From the NCBI GenBank assembly GCA_023140195.1, contig JAGLME010000018.1:124001-188000 (forward strand): a DNA stretch of 64,000 nucleotides, written 5' to 3'. The notes under the pieces are model-generated. The model saw nothing but the letters and a program-made list of their open reading frames with translations, was not told the origin of the DNA and did not search any database. Origin of the DNA: Thermoplasmata archaeon (GTDB lineage: Archaea; Thermoplasmatota; Thermoplasmata; RBG-16-68-12; SOIM01). Below are positions 34,101 through 42,421 of the stretch, one piece after another; within the stretch, counting starts at the first letter, position 1; each line of letters begins with the position of its first letter. The position numbers were made by a program, and so were the translations under genes.

Positions 34101-34447
34101 TTGCTGCCAATTGTCAGGGTTGATGTATAATCTCCGTCATCCCCAAAGCGATGAGAGACGACGGCTCCGATTTCTTCTCTATCGTTCGTGAAGTTTCCAT
34201 CAAAATCCAGATCCACTGAAGCGTCAAAATCCCAGAAATACTCGTCCAAAGTGCCATTGATCACCTGAGACGCTGAACCGTCAAATACAACGAGCGTCCC
34301 CTCTGTGACATTCTGATCGGCTCCAGCTACTGGAATCAGGATGGGCAGTTCGGGGTCGTCGTCATCAGTGGCCGCGGCCGTGGGAAAACGGAATCCAGTT
34401 GGAATCAGCAGCGTCATTACCAAGAGCAGTATAATTGCCCGTTTCAT
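31193..34447 (-). CDS. Secreted von Willebrand A / PKD repeat protein
   Basis: 1084 residues. A signal peptide (to about 26) is followed by a PKD-like domain (about 35-115), then a VWA domain (about 125-340) with an intact MIDAS: D134-S135-S136-G-S138, T215 and D266 in LLTDGD. Five more PKD-like units follow, each with the WSFGDGS-type core and ending DDDGG. Four carry an inserted Pro-rich loop of the form NDGxGPDPxPSPxGT. A helical segment (about 830-930) separates the last unit. No membrane anchor is seen. VWA and PKD modules are typical of extracellular adhesion or matrix proteins; the ligand is unknown. It shares strand and style with the giant protein upstream, 106 bp away. Confidence 0.85.
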   Translation of the reverse strand: MKRAIILLLVMTLLIPTGFRFPTAAATDDDDPELPILIPVAGADQNVTEGTLVVFDGSASQVINGTLDEYFWDFDASVDLDFDGNFTNDREEIGAVVSHRFGDDGDYTSTLTIGSKVEGTNVTNIAQNTVLIIDSSGSMRSNDPHEKRQEAAIEYLSLMGDNDSAAVVVFGRYTGGSCSSAGWLVHDTHLTKTDTSGKAIVKNAIDSTRFDSGGTNIEKALQVGHQELLPGYLPTPIELNDCSPTFPYPGGNGGANSAWIEILLTDGDPSHSKTATDDEVRLAAYTGIRIFTIGLGTGIDEDYLRSISYLTGGRYYHAPDADDLKSIYSNISKVVQTITGGTVYASDGVTVHVENVAPQLILEASPPMDEGNEVDFWINVTDPGSDDINLLFEWGDGSANETYVSLNKPPSPDPSPSPQYNPRDISEKRGHTFGDNWKYEVKVTARDDDGGVTVSSLDAEVGNLPPSLSYSIPSSSVEGEEITMTAQATDDGSDDLAFTWSFGDGSSENATYYNDGSGPDPLPSPWGTSPFSVEDTRAHTWGDDGAYSITIKVQDDDGGWAATTVTLTVSNRPPEIELPTRTSFSEGQPFILDIRVSDQGSDDIGLILTLELGPARSNVYFNDGVGPDPILSPWGTYPFSATMQVGHTYGDNGFFHVSVEAEDDDGGVSTAQFQIKIRNVLPVVDLGGPYSGDENTAILFQATAMDPGSDDLTLIWSWGNGRTESVVFYNNGMSEDPATSPSGTYPFSVTHSISITYGDNGDFPVSLVVEDDDGGIVAVRKDAAVNNVDPAILNMSWEVFFSVPRTQGYWNFQCTMKLPSLEHVGIRQEFIDYISDNSQVFSGISTREEVCDYLGDLYSSNMTQKAKQQLLALWLNLASEKIKLGAKLLVPWLNVTMTVWEVTLWIEDIILNDPDKMAMAKDTADDINNGILLPFAVITLKVVGSDQGSDDLIFDWDWGDGESTQHEYFNDGVGPDAYPSPEINPIMVTDLAEHSYTSPGEFVITLTLMDDDGGWTTMSILLDPTIGVEEQPCSPMDAGTIQGELVLRADRPGGVLTAIKESKATDSQSIIDPGDPYFQITFDP

Positions 34448-34553
34448 CCGATCCCTCCGCCAAGCATCCTATGAACAGGATTGACATTCTCGACAGCACA
34501 TATTCTCACATCTCCAATCCGTCTGCGCCTCGGATTGAGTACCCCTTCCAACA

Positions 34554-37500
34554 TCACAAATCATCCCCCTCTTCCTCTTCTTCTTCCTCAATAGTCTCCT
34601 CATCCTCGGTGGCAATGCTCCGCTTCTCTCTGAAATAGAGGAAGACGGTGAGAATGATCACAATGATTAGGGTAGCCAATAGTACGATCAACGAGAGCCC
34701 TATGAGCCCTAGAAGCTCGATGCTTCGCCTTGTGTCACCGTCCAGTGCTCCTTTGTCCGGATCTGCGTTGTCACCGATTCCATCGCCGTCCGAGTCCCTC
34801 CATTCCGCTGGGTCTAGTGGGAATGCGTCCTGTCCATCATACACGCCGTCGCCATCGTCGTCCTGGTCAAATACATCTGCGATTCCATCGCCGTCCGAGT
34901 CCAGTGGAATTGATAATGGGTCTTTCGGGTCCGATCCAGCCTGTTCCTCCAACAGGTCCGAGTAACCGTCGTTATCATCATCGGGATCATGGTTGTCTCC
35001 CAGACCGTCTCCGTCAGTGTCGATCCATTCGTTTGGGTCCTTCGGGAAAGAATCATTCGTATCAGGCACCCGGTCACCATCATCATCTGTATCGGCGTTG
35101 TCGCCTATTCCATCCCCATCGGTGTCCCTCCATTCGGTGGGATCTTGCGGGAAGGCGTCCTGATAATCTGGAACACCATCATTGTCGTCATCCGTGTCTG
35201 AGTTGTCTCCAATCCCGTCCCCGTCCGAATCCCGGTTCTCGTACGGGTTGCGCGGAAACTCATCCAGTATGTCAGGTACGCCATCACCATCATCATCTGT
35301 ATCGGCATTGTCGCCTATTCCATCCCCATCGGTGTCCCTCCATTCGGTGGGGTCCCGTGGAAAATCGTCTTGATCATCTGGAACACCATCATTGTCATCG
35401 TCCGTGTCCAAGTTGTCACCAATCCCATCTCCATCAGAATCTATGTACTCATACGGGTTGCGCGGGAACTGGTCCGAGATATCCGGTACTCCATCACCAT
35501 CATCATCTGTATCGGCATTATCGCCTATTCCATCCCCATCGGTGTCCCTCCATTCGGTGGGATCTTGCGGGAAGGCGTCCTGATAATCTGGAACACCATC
35601 ATTGTCGTCGTCCGTGTCCAAATTGTCTCCAATGCCATCTCCATCAGAATCTATGTACTCATACGGATTGCGCGGGAACTGGTCCGAGATATCCGGTACT
35701 CCATCGCCGTCGTCGTCGATATCCGCGTTGTCACCAATCCCGTCCCCGTCGGTGTCCCTCCATTCGGTGGGGTCCCGTGGAAAATCGTCTTGATCATCTG
35801 GAACACCATCATTGTCATCGTCCAAATCGTAAAGGTCGACGATTCCATCACCGTCGGTATCTACGTCAGGAACTCCCATGGAAACACTCGATCTTGGAGA
35901 TTCGTTGGGAATGTCATCGCTCGCAGTGATTTGATAGTAATATCGGAATCCGGGGAGAAGTCCTGAATCCGTATAGTTGCAGGACGGTGGGATCACTTTG
36001 CTCTCGAAGAAGTAATTCACGCCATCTATGCTCATGTAAATCGTATAATGGGAGAGGTCAGGCTCTGTATTGGGCGACCACGTAAGTTGAAGTTCCGTTG
36101 GGCTTGGCGTATTCTTGACCTCGAAATTGCTCGGTGTCTGGGGAGGTGTTGTGTCCTGTACGAGGACCTGTTCCTGGGCGATGTTGTTTGTGGTTAAGTT
36201 CTCGTTCGGAATCGGAGAGATCTCAATGGCGACGTCATGTGCTCCAATGGAGGTCGGTATCAGATCGAACGATACAAGATAACTGGAACCCGATAAGAGA
36301 CTGGGTATGAGAATCCCGTCTATGTCATTTCCATCGTAGGTGAGATTCACGGTGATGTTCGTCTCATCGCTCAAGCCCACATTCCTGACCACCGCCTGAA
36401 CGGTCTGAGGTGTCCATCGTTCAAGAACTGAGGGAATGCTAATCTGGCCTATCGAAATGTCATGCAGTAACTTCCTACCCACCAGCCAGTCTATGAGATT
36501 GATTGCTAGTATGCGGTTGTAGGACATGTTAAGATAACTGTCATAGAAGGCCCTTTCGTCTGTAAACGCTCCAACTCTCCCAGGTGTTTCCGATACCGCA
36601 AGCGCGATTCCGCCTCCCACATCTCTGACAAGGCTCGTGGGAGATGCCCCGAGAAGAAGCCTCCGGCCAGGAGATGGCAAATAGACGGAACCCACACCCG
36701 TAGTGACTTCATGGGGCGTGATGTCAGAAGTCGTCCCGAATGACCCACCAGAGGCCCAGGTGATCCCAGCAAAGGAAGTAATGTCCGAATACATGGATGA
36801 GCTGTAGTCACCCCAAAGGAGAAGGCCGTGGCCGGAGCTCACAAATGTCTGGATGGCACTCAGTTCTGATCCTGAGTAGGCCATGTCCGGTTCTGGCAGT
36901 ATGAAAACATCATAGCTGAAAAGGTCAGATGATGTCAGAGGGCTTGATGTCAACATGTCCACCACATAGCCAAGGGAGTTCAGCACCCCCACGAAGGACG
37001 AGTAGAACGAGGCGGGAATGCTGCTGTGAGTCTGGTCGAAGAGTATGAACGCCTTGACCTTCCTCACGTTGATATCGGTGCAGATCTTGTTGTTGGTGGT
37101 CACGTTCTCGTTTGGAACGGGTGTCACCTCGATACATATCGTGTACACCTTCTCCAATGTGGGGATCCAGTAGAACTTCAACGTATCGATTTGTGCCGGG
37201 GACATGAATGATATGTTCTTCTGATCCGAGAGGATTCCATCCACGGTGAAGTTGACCTCAACGTTCGTTTCGTTGTTCAGTCCGTTGTTCCTGATGCTAG
37301 CGTCTATTGTCACATTGTCACTTGGCTGAACGTGCTTTGGGAGCTGGAAATAGGAAATGGCGACGTCATGGTCGTACTTCGTTCCCACCAGCCAATCTAT
37401 GAGATTAATTGCCAGTACGCGGTTGTCTGAAAGGTTAAGATAGCCATCAGCAAAAGCCGCATCGTCTGTAAACGCTCCAACTCTTCCAGGTGTTTCCGAT

Positions 37501-39944
37501 ACCGCAAGCGCGATTCCGCCTCCCACATCCCTGACAATGCTGGTTGCCGGTACGCTTGGTGTGAGTCTGGAACCTGGAGACTGCAAATCGATTGATGTCA
37601 CCCCTAGGGTCACATCATGAGGTGTGATGTCAGATGTTATACCCCAAGATCCACCCGAGGTCCAGGTGATCCCAGCAAAGGAGGTGATGTCGCTGTAGAA
37701 TGAGCTGTAGTCTCCCCAGATCAACAGTCCATGCCCAGAGCTCACAAATGTCTGGATGACACTTCGTTCTGTGGATGTGTAGGCTGAATGCGGTTCGGCC
37801 AATACGAAAACATCATAGCCAGCAAGGGCGGAGGCGGTGAGTGGGGTTGCAGTCAGGACCTCTGTAGCATAACCAAGGGAGTTCAGTATCCCCACGAAGG
37901 ACGAGTAGAACGAGACGGGATAGCAATTGTGAGTCTGGTCGAAGAGTACGAACCCCTTGACCTTCTTGACATCAACATTGGTGCAGATCTTGTTGTTGGT
38001 GGTCACGTTCTCGTTTGGTATGGGTGTTACCTCGACACAGAGGTCGTAGACCTTCTCCGATGTTGGGATCCAGTTGAGCGTGAGCGTGTTGGTCTGCCCC
38101 GGGGACATTGATGTTATGTTCTGCTGATCCGAGAGAACCCCATCCACGGTGAGGTTGACCTCGATGTTGGTCTCGGTGTTCAAGCCCAGGTTCCATATTT
38201 TGGCATCTATCTTCACATTGTCATTAGGCTGAACGTTCTTGGGGAGCTGAAAGGAGGAAACAGCGATATCATGGTCTTTTGGCACACTGCTGGATGCCCA
38301 GAATACTGCATCTCTGACCATCTCCAGCAGATTGCTTGGCATGGTAGAATAGGCGAAAGGACCTAACTCCACAACCCTGCCGCCCCCTGCCACATCGCGT
38401 GCTACAACGTAGGCATTAGAGGGAACGGACTGGCTATCAGTCAGTGCTATTGCATCGGCCGGTAGCATTGAAACATACATGCTCGCGTCGTTCGACTCAG
38501 AGCTAAGGATGTTCCCAATAGAGTAGTCGGCAGTGATTTCGTGGCTTAGAATGACCCTCTGGTCGTTCAAGTTGCTGTCGTAAGCCCAGAATGTGCCACG
38601 ACCGTTCGAACCAGCTGAAGCGGGCCAAAGAAGTCCTGAATACGCCAAGTAACAGGCTCCACTGTCCGCTGCAACGATGCCCTTCCGACTCGAGAAGAAC
38701 GATGCGACATCAGCGAGGTGCACGTCTGGAACCCCATTGTCGGGAAGAATAAGAGCGTCGAAGGAAGACAAGGTGGAGGCATAGAGGTCGGTGACGATGC
38801 TTGTTTCGAACCTACTCATAGGATCGCTATCGAGCGTGTTCTTGAAGGCCTGATAGTTGTTGTCGCTTCCTCCAGAATAATAGGAAATGTCGGAAGTGGT
38901 CGCGTGATCGTAGATAGCCACATGGAATGCGATGCGGACGTTAGCATTCACGCAGTTCCTGTTGTTGGCGGTGAGGATCTCTCCAGGAACAGGTGCCACG
39001 TCCAGACAAAGAGTGAAGACCTTCTCAACCGTTGGGGTCCAGTGAAGGGTTATTGGCTGATTGGTCCCATTTTGAAGGAAGCCTATGATCTGGCTGTCCA
39101 CCAACGCTCCATCGGCTGTGAGGTTCACGGTTATGTTCACCTCATCGCTCATCCCATTGTTTCTCACGGAACCATCAACTGAAACGTTCGTGTTGGGAAG
39201 AATTTTCGAGGGAACGATAGGGCCGTTCACCAGTAGGTCATGTTGAGGGAGGGTGGAGTTTGTGATTTCGATGTCGTCGATATACCATCCTTCTTTCAGA
39301 CCAGTGGTGCCGTAATCCCAACCGACGTGAAAGCGGGTTCTGACTACCGTTCCTGTGTATGACGAGATATTGAAGGACTCATACTGCCAGGTCAATGAAG
39401 CTCCGCCAAATGCCTGAAGGCCTTCGAGCGGATTCAAGTTACCCATTACGATAGCCCCATCGTAGCCTCCCATGGGATAGATCTGTGTCCAGCCCGATCC
39501 ATCATCGATTTCCACAATTCCACCGTCTGTGTTGCCAGAGACGAGAGTGTCGAATTCATACCAGTGCCAGAAGTTGAGGTATGAGAAACTTGCGTTGGTC
39601 ATGTCTATCGCAGGACTCTCCAGACCGGTGTCTCCTCCGTTTACCCAATTAGCGATTTCCGCTCCACTGTACCAGCTATTGCTGGGGCTGTGCCGTCTCG
39701 AACTGGAGATTGACCATTGGTCGGGAACCGATGCCCCACTAATCCAGTAGTGGGTCCACCCATTCGTGCCGCTCTCCACATCATCAAACCAGGCAAGTGT
39801 CCCAAAAGAACTCAGTAGGAGGCTCGCAAGAACAACAATCGAAACGTATTTTGAGGCCGCCCCAATAGGGCCGTTCTCATCACCAGCGGAGCTCGTCTTC
39901 TCGTTTGAACTCAAATCCCTCTCCTCCAGATATCTTAGTGTCAA
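34554..39944 (-). CDS. Giant multidomain surface protein (CARDB, ThuA-like, FN3, TSP3-type repeats)
   Basis: 1796 residues, TTG start. Order: hydrophobic export segment (about 33-50); a MAM/lectin-like domain (about 52-235, GWYIDDIEITN); then units of a CARDB-like beta domain with N-ETNIEVNLTVDG, each followed by a ThuA/DUF4350-like alpha/beta domain (VLFDQTHN, FVSSGHGLLIWGDYSS), three times; a further CARDB-like unit; a fibronectin III domain; about 370 residues of Asp-rich TSP3-like repeats (DTDGDGIGDNADTDDDGDG), which bind calcium in known families; a transmembrane helix (about 1745-1768) and an acidic tail. The ThuA-like units probably bind carbohydrate or are degenerate enzymes. An anchored, calcium-stiffened surface stalk is the likely picture. 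Confidence 0.85.
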   Translation of the reverse strand: MTLRYLEERDLSSNEKTSSAGDENGPIGAASKYVSIVVLASLLLSSFGTLAWFDDVESGTNGWTHYWISGASVPDQWSISSSRRHSPSNSWYSGAEIANWVNGGDTGLESPAIDMTNASFSYLNFWHWYEFDTLVSGNTDGGIVEIDDGSGWTQIYPMGGYDGAIVMGNLNPLEGLQAFGGASLTWQYESFNISSYTGTVVRTRFHVGWDYGTTGLKEGWYIDDIEITNSTLPQHDLLVNGPIVPSKILPNTNVSVDGSVRNNGMSDEVNITVNLTADGALVDSQIIGFLQNGTNQPITLHWTPTVEKVFTLCLDVAPVPGEILTANNRNCVNANVRIAFHVAIYDHATTSDISYYSGGSDNNYQAFKNTLDSDPMSRFETSIVTDLYASTLSSFDALILPDNGVPDVHLADVASFFSSRKGIVAADSGACYLAYSGLLWPASAGSNGRGTFWAYDSNLNDQRVILSHEITADYSIGNILSSESNDASMYVSMLPADAIALTDSQSVPSNAYVVARDVAGGGRVVELGPFAYSTMPSNLLEMVRDAVFWASSSVPKDHDIAVSSFQLPKNVQPNDNVKIDAKIWNLGLNTETNIEVNLTVDGVLSDQQNITSMSPGQTNTLTLNWIPTSEKVYDLCVEVTPIPNENVTTNNKICTNVDVKKVKGFVLFDQTHNCYPVSFYSSFVGILNSLGYATEVLTATPLTASALAGYDVFVLAEPHSAYTSTERSVIQTFVSSGHGLLIWGDYSSFYSDITSFAGITWTSGGSWGITSDITPHDVTLGVTSIDLQSPGSRLTPSVPATSIVRDVGGGIALAVSETPGRVGAFTDDAAFADGYLNLSDNRVLAINLIDWLVGTKYDHDVAISYFQLPKHVQPSDNVTIDASIRNNGLNNETNVEVNFTVDGILSDQKNISFMSPAQIDTLKFYWIPTLEKVYTICIEVTPVPNENVTTNNKICTDINVRKVKAFILFDQTHSSIPASFYSSFVGVLNSLGYVVDMLTSSPLTSSDLFSYDVFILPEPDMAYSGSELSAIQTFVSSGHGLLLWGDYSSSMYSDITSFAGITWASGGSFGTTSDITPHEVTTGVGSVYLPSPGRRLLLGASPTSLVRDVGGGIALAVSETPGRVGAFTDERAFYDSYLNMSYNRILAINLIDWLVGRKLLHDISIGQISIPSVLERWTPQTVQAVVRNVGLSDETNITVNLTYDGNDIDGILIPSLLSGSSYLVSFDLIPTSIGAHDVAIEISPIPNENLTTNNIAQEQVLVQDTTPPQTPSNFEVKNTPSPTELQLTWSPNTEPDLSHYTIYMSIDGVNYFFESKVIPPSCNYTDSGLLPGFRYYYQITASDDIPNESPRSSVSMGVPDVDTDGDGIVDLYDLDDDNDGVPDDQDDFPRDPTEWRDTDGDGIGDNADIDDDGDGVPDISDQFPRNPYEYIDSDGDGIGDNLDTDDDNDGVPDYQDAFPQDPTEWRDTDGDGIGDNADTDDDGDGVPDISDQFPRNPYEYIDSDGDGIGDNLDTDDDNDGVPDDQDDFPRDPTEWRDTDGDGIGDNADTDDDGDGVPDILDEFPRNPYENRDSDGDGIGDNSDTDDDNDGVPDYQDAFPQDPTEWRDTDGDGIGDNADTDDDGDRVPDTNDSFPKDPNEWIDTDGDGLGDNHDPDDDNDGYSDLLEEQAGSDPKDPLSIPLDSDGDGIADVFDQDDDGDGVYDGQDAFPLDPAEWRDSDGDGIGDNADPDKGALDGDTRRSIELLGLIGLSLIVLLATLIIVIILTVFLYFREKRSIATEDEETIEEEEEEEGDDL
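35070..35880. repeat. 210-bp tandem coding repeats (TSP3 stalk), in 420-bp pairs
   Basis: The Asp-rich region is built from 210-bp units. Bases 35101-35189 recur at 35521-35609 without a change, and 35341-35400 recur at 35761-35820, both 420 bp apart, so pairs of units were copied together. Third positions are also conserved, which points to recent duplication or gene conversion. Confidence 0.85.
36470..38230. repeat. Tandem duplication of a 906-bp CARDB/ThuA-like module
   Basis: The segment around 36561-36620 recurs at 37467-37526 almost unchanged, a period of 906 bp (302 codons). The two encoded modules share long runs such as AGITWxSGGS and VSETPGRVGAFTD. A third, more divergent copy lies at about 38250-39000. 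Confidence 0.8.
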
Positions 39945-39988
39945 ATCCCCTCCAGACGATTTGGATTGGACAATTCTCTATCTTTTTT

Positions 39989-40003
39989 ACACTTGATAAG
40001 TGT
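39989..40003. promoter_or_regulatory. 15-bp palindrome upstream of the giant surface protein
   Basis: ACACTT-GAT-AAGTGT is a perfect inverted repeat, 45 bp before the TTG start of the giant gene and within the divergent region shared with the membrane/winged-helix pair at 40.2-41.0 kb. It overlaps a possible TATA position (ACTTATCA on the minus strand). An operator is plausible. Confidence 0.4.
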
Positions 40004-40216
40004 TTCGCTTGAATCTCTCGTCCGACCGCAGTGAGGTAGACTTGGTCTAAGGGGTCTATGGATATCTTTCGGGAATCTCGAACACCTTCGCCTAAAACAC
40101 TCGGCACGCATACACCTGGGTCTGCTGAAGGGATCAGAGACGGAGGCTGTTCTGAATTGTGCAGGCAACCATCTAACAAAACCTTTTTACTCAGTTGACG
40201 ATTCTGTAGCGATAAT

Positions 40217-40480
40217 ATGACCATTGAAGCATTTCTTGCGATTCTTCTTGCTGGTCTTTCTCTCCTCCTTCTCTTAGTGTCCCTGATAAGCTATCGAAGG
40301 ATTGGGAATGTCAAGCTTCTGTTCGTGTCGATGGCCTTCCTTTTATTCTTCATAAAAGCGCTCGTTCTGATCCTCAGCCTCCTTTTCAATACATGGAGCG
40401 AGTTCGGGATGAGGTGGGAGTTGCTATTGCTTGACGTGATAATCATCGTGATGCTATATCTGTCAATTGCGAGGAAATAG
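40217..40480 (+). CDS. Small three-TM membrane protein
   Basis: 87 residues, almost wholly hydrophobic, with three helices (about 4-25, 33-56, 66-84). CCTTTTTACTC (about 40184-40194) lies 28 bp before the ATG. The following winged-helix gene starts 10 bases after the stop. Small membrane proteins of this kind are often paired with winged-helix regulators in archaea, perhaps as sensor and regulator; that is inference. Confidence 0.7.
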   Translation: MTIEAFLAILLAGLSLLLLLVSLISYRRIGNVKLLFVSMAFLLFFIKALVLILSLLFNTWSEFGMRWELLLLDVIIIVMLYLSIARK

Positions 40481-40490
40481 GGGCGGATGA

Positions 40491-41015
40491 ATGGAGGAGG
40501 CCCTCGAGCTAGACAACAGGCGAAAGATATTCAGATTCGTCTCCGAGAATCCCGGAACGTACTTCAGAGAGATTCAGAAAGCGCTGGAACTGGCGACCGG
40601 TGTCCTGGAGTACCACTTGGGCTATCTTGTCAAGAAGAAGCTGTTGTCAACCGAGAAGGACGGGAAGAAGGTTCGGTATTTCGTTTCTCAGGAGGTGCCT
40701 CACCCGGACAAGAGGGCATTGGGTCTGATGCGCCAGAAGACGCCCAGGAGGATCACCATCCACGCCCTGCTGAACCCTAACTGCTCCTTTCAGGACCTCT
40801 TGAGCGAGTTCGGGATATCCAAATCTACGTTGTCATTTCACTTGAAGAAGCTGGAGAGGGCTAGCATACTGAAACCCACCAAGAAAGGCAGGAAGAAGTT
40901 CTACAGGGTCGCCGATCCGGATGAGACCGCCAGGATATTGATCAGCTACAAGTCGTCCTTCGTTGACAGCGCTGTGGACAGTTTCGCAGACGTATGGCTG
41001 GAGGTGGGCAGGTGA
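40491..41015 (+). CDS. Two-domain winged-helix regulator (ArsR-like)
   Basis: 174 residues with two winged-helix domains: residues about 1-65 (TYFREIQKALELATGVLEYHL, then wing KDGKKVRYFV) and about 80-150 (SFQDLLSEFGISKSTLSFHL, wing KGRKKFYRV). Both have the ArsR/MarR-like pattern in which the recognition helix is followed by HL-KL. The start follows the small membrane protein by ten bases; the stop overlaps the pcm GTG start by four bases. Confidence 0.82.
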   Translation: MEEALELDNRRKIFRFVSENPGTYFREIQKALELATGVLEYHLGYLVKKKLLSTEKDGKKVRYFVSQEVPHPDKRALGLMRQKTPRRITIHALLNPNCSFQDLLSEFGISKSTLSFHLKKLERASILKPTKKGRKKFYRVADPDETARILISYKSSFVDSAVDSFADVWLEVGR

Positions 41016-41662
41016 GCCACGAGGAAGATAGGGCGAGAATGGTCAAGAACCTGCAACGCAGCGGCTACGTTAAGAGCAAGGAGGTCGCAGAGGCGATGAC
41101 GGCCGTTCCCAGGCATGTCTTCGTACCCCGCCGGGCTCGTGGAAATGCTTATGCCGATAGACCCCTGCCCATTGGCGAAGGTCAAACCATTTCAGCACCT
41201 CACATGGTCGCGATGATGCTCGAGAAGCTGGACCTGATGGAAGGCCTGAAGGTCTTAGAGATTGGAGGAGGCTCGGGCTACCACGCCGCACTGGCGGCGT
41301 ATATGGTAGGAGAAGAGGGCCTGGTCGTCTCGATTGAGAGGATCGGGGCCCTCGCGGAGAGGGCAAGGGAGGTTCTCAAGGAAACTAGGCTGGAACAGCG
41401 GGTGGTGATGGTCGTGGGCGACGGCTCCCTCGGTTGGGAGAAGAAGGCGCCATACGACCGGATATTCATCACCTGCGCCTCTCCGCAGATTCCTCCTCCT
41501 TTGATGGACCAATTGAAGGACGGCGGAAAGCTGTTGATCCCGTTGGGAAGCCTGCATCTGCAGACGCTGGTGTTGGCCCTGAAGAAGGGGAACAAGATCA
41601 AGAAGAAGTCATATGGTGGTTGCATGTTCGTCCCTCTGATAGGCGAGTATGGGTTCTCCTGA
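41012..41662 (+). CDS. pcm: Protein-L-isoaspartate O-methyltransferase
   Basis: 216 residues from GTG 41012, which overlaps the upstream stop (GTGA); an ATG at 40994 is also in frame. It methylates isoaspartate for repair of aged proteins. Family motifs: GYVKSKEVAEAMTAVPRHVF, the substrate loop PLPIGEGQTISAPHMVA, and SAM motif I VLEIGGGSGYHAA. Later strands YDRIFITCASPQIPPPL and GKLLIPLG also fit. Length is normal. Confidence 0.93.
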   Translation: MSHEEDRARMVKNLQRSGYVKSKEVAEAMTAVPRHVFVPRRARGNAYADRPLPIGEGQTISAPHMVAMMLEKLDLMEGLKVLEIGGGSGYHAALAAYMVGEEGLVVSIERIGALAERAREVLKETRLEQRVVMVVGDGSLGWEKKAPYDRIFITCASPQIPPPLMDQLKDGGKLLIPLGSLHLQTLVLALKKGNKIKKKSYGGCMFVPLIGEYGFS

Positions 41663-41702
41663 AGCAAGACATAAATACGAAGAGAGGGGTCTTTTTCACA
41701 GG

Positions 41703-42395
41703 ATGATAACAATAGTTGGAGTTGGCCACGTTTTCGACATTGGCGATCAGGTTAGTGACGTGATCATTCAGAGAAGTCCATCGGTCGTCTGCGTGGAACT
41801 GGATGCTGCTAGATTTGAGGCTCTCATGACCAAGGAGGTCAGGGGGAGCGCCCCGTTGCCTTATCGAGCATTGGCGTTCTTCCAGAAGAGGATCGCTAAG
41901 AAGTACGGGCAGGACGTGGGGCAGGAGATGGTCGCTGCCGTGCAATCCGCCAGGCAGGTCGGAGCGAAGTTGGCGTTCATCGACCTTGACTCGTTGCAGG
42001 TCTTTCAGAAGTTCTGGCAGATGATGACATTCAAGGAGCGCGTGAAGCTCGTGTTCGCTCTCATCACTAGCGTCTTCATTCCCAAGAAGACGGTGGACAA
42101 GGAGATCCAGAAGTTCGAGGAGCATGAGACCGAGTACATGGAGACATTCGCCTCCGAGTTTCCTTCGGCAAAGAAGATACTCATAGACGACAGGAACGTC
42201 CATATGGCCACAGCGATCAGGAAGCTGAACGAGGAGTATGAGAACATAGTCGCCGTGGTGGGGGACGGACACATCGAAGGCCTCACCAGACTGCTGGAGG
42301 ACAAATATCCGGAGATAATCAGATTGAAGGATTTGCGTGCCCCGAGGGTCCGAGGTTCTTCTGTTTCGTTCAGCTACGACATTCGCAGTGAATAG
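41703..42395 (+). CDS. TraB/PrgY-like protein
   Basis: 230 residues from ATG 41703 (MITIVGVGHVFDIGDQV); a TATA box (ACATAAATACG, about 41669-41679) lies 29 bp upstream and overrides the longer frame. GVGHV near the start and DDRNVHMATAIRKL near the end are the conserved His motifs of the TraB/PrgY (GumN-like) family, related to Tiki metalloproteases. ELDAARFEAL matches the family's Glu region. Unlike many archaeal relatives there is no clear C-terminal membrane part; a single hydrophobic stretch lies near residues 120-135. Confidence 0.8.
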   Translation: MITIVGVGHVFDIGDQVSDVIIQRSPSVVCVELDAARFEALMTKEVRGSAPLPYRALAFFQKRIAKKYGQDVGQEMVAAVQSARQVGAKLAFIDLDSLQVFQKFWQMMTFKERVKLVFALITSVFIPKKTVDKEIQKFEEHETEYMETFASEFPSAKKILIDDRNVHMATAIRKLNEEYENIVAVVGDGHIEGLTRLLEDKYPEIIRLKDLRAPRVRGSSVSFSYDIRSE

Positions 42396-42421
42396 AACTG
42401 GAATGTATGAAGGTCATTGCT

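Noticed and set aside
34730-35929. Long plus-strand His-rich frame (399 codons)
   Set aside because: It is the antisense of the Asp-rich TSP3 repeats (GAT/GAC read backwards as His and other codons) and has no independent support.
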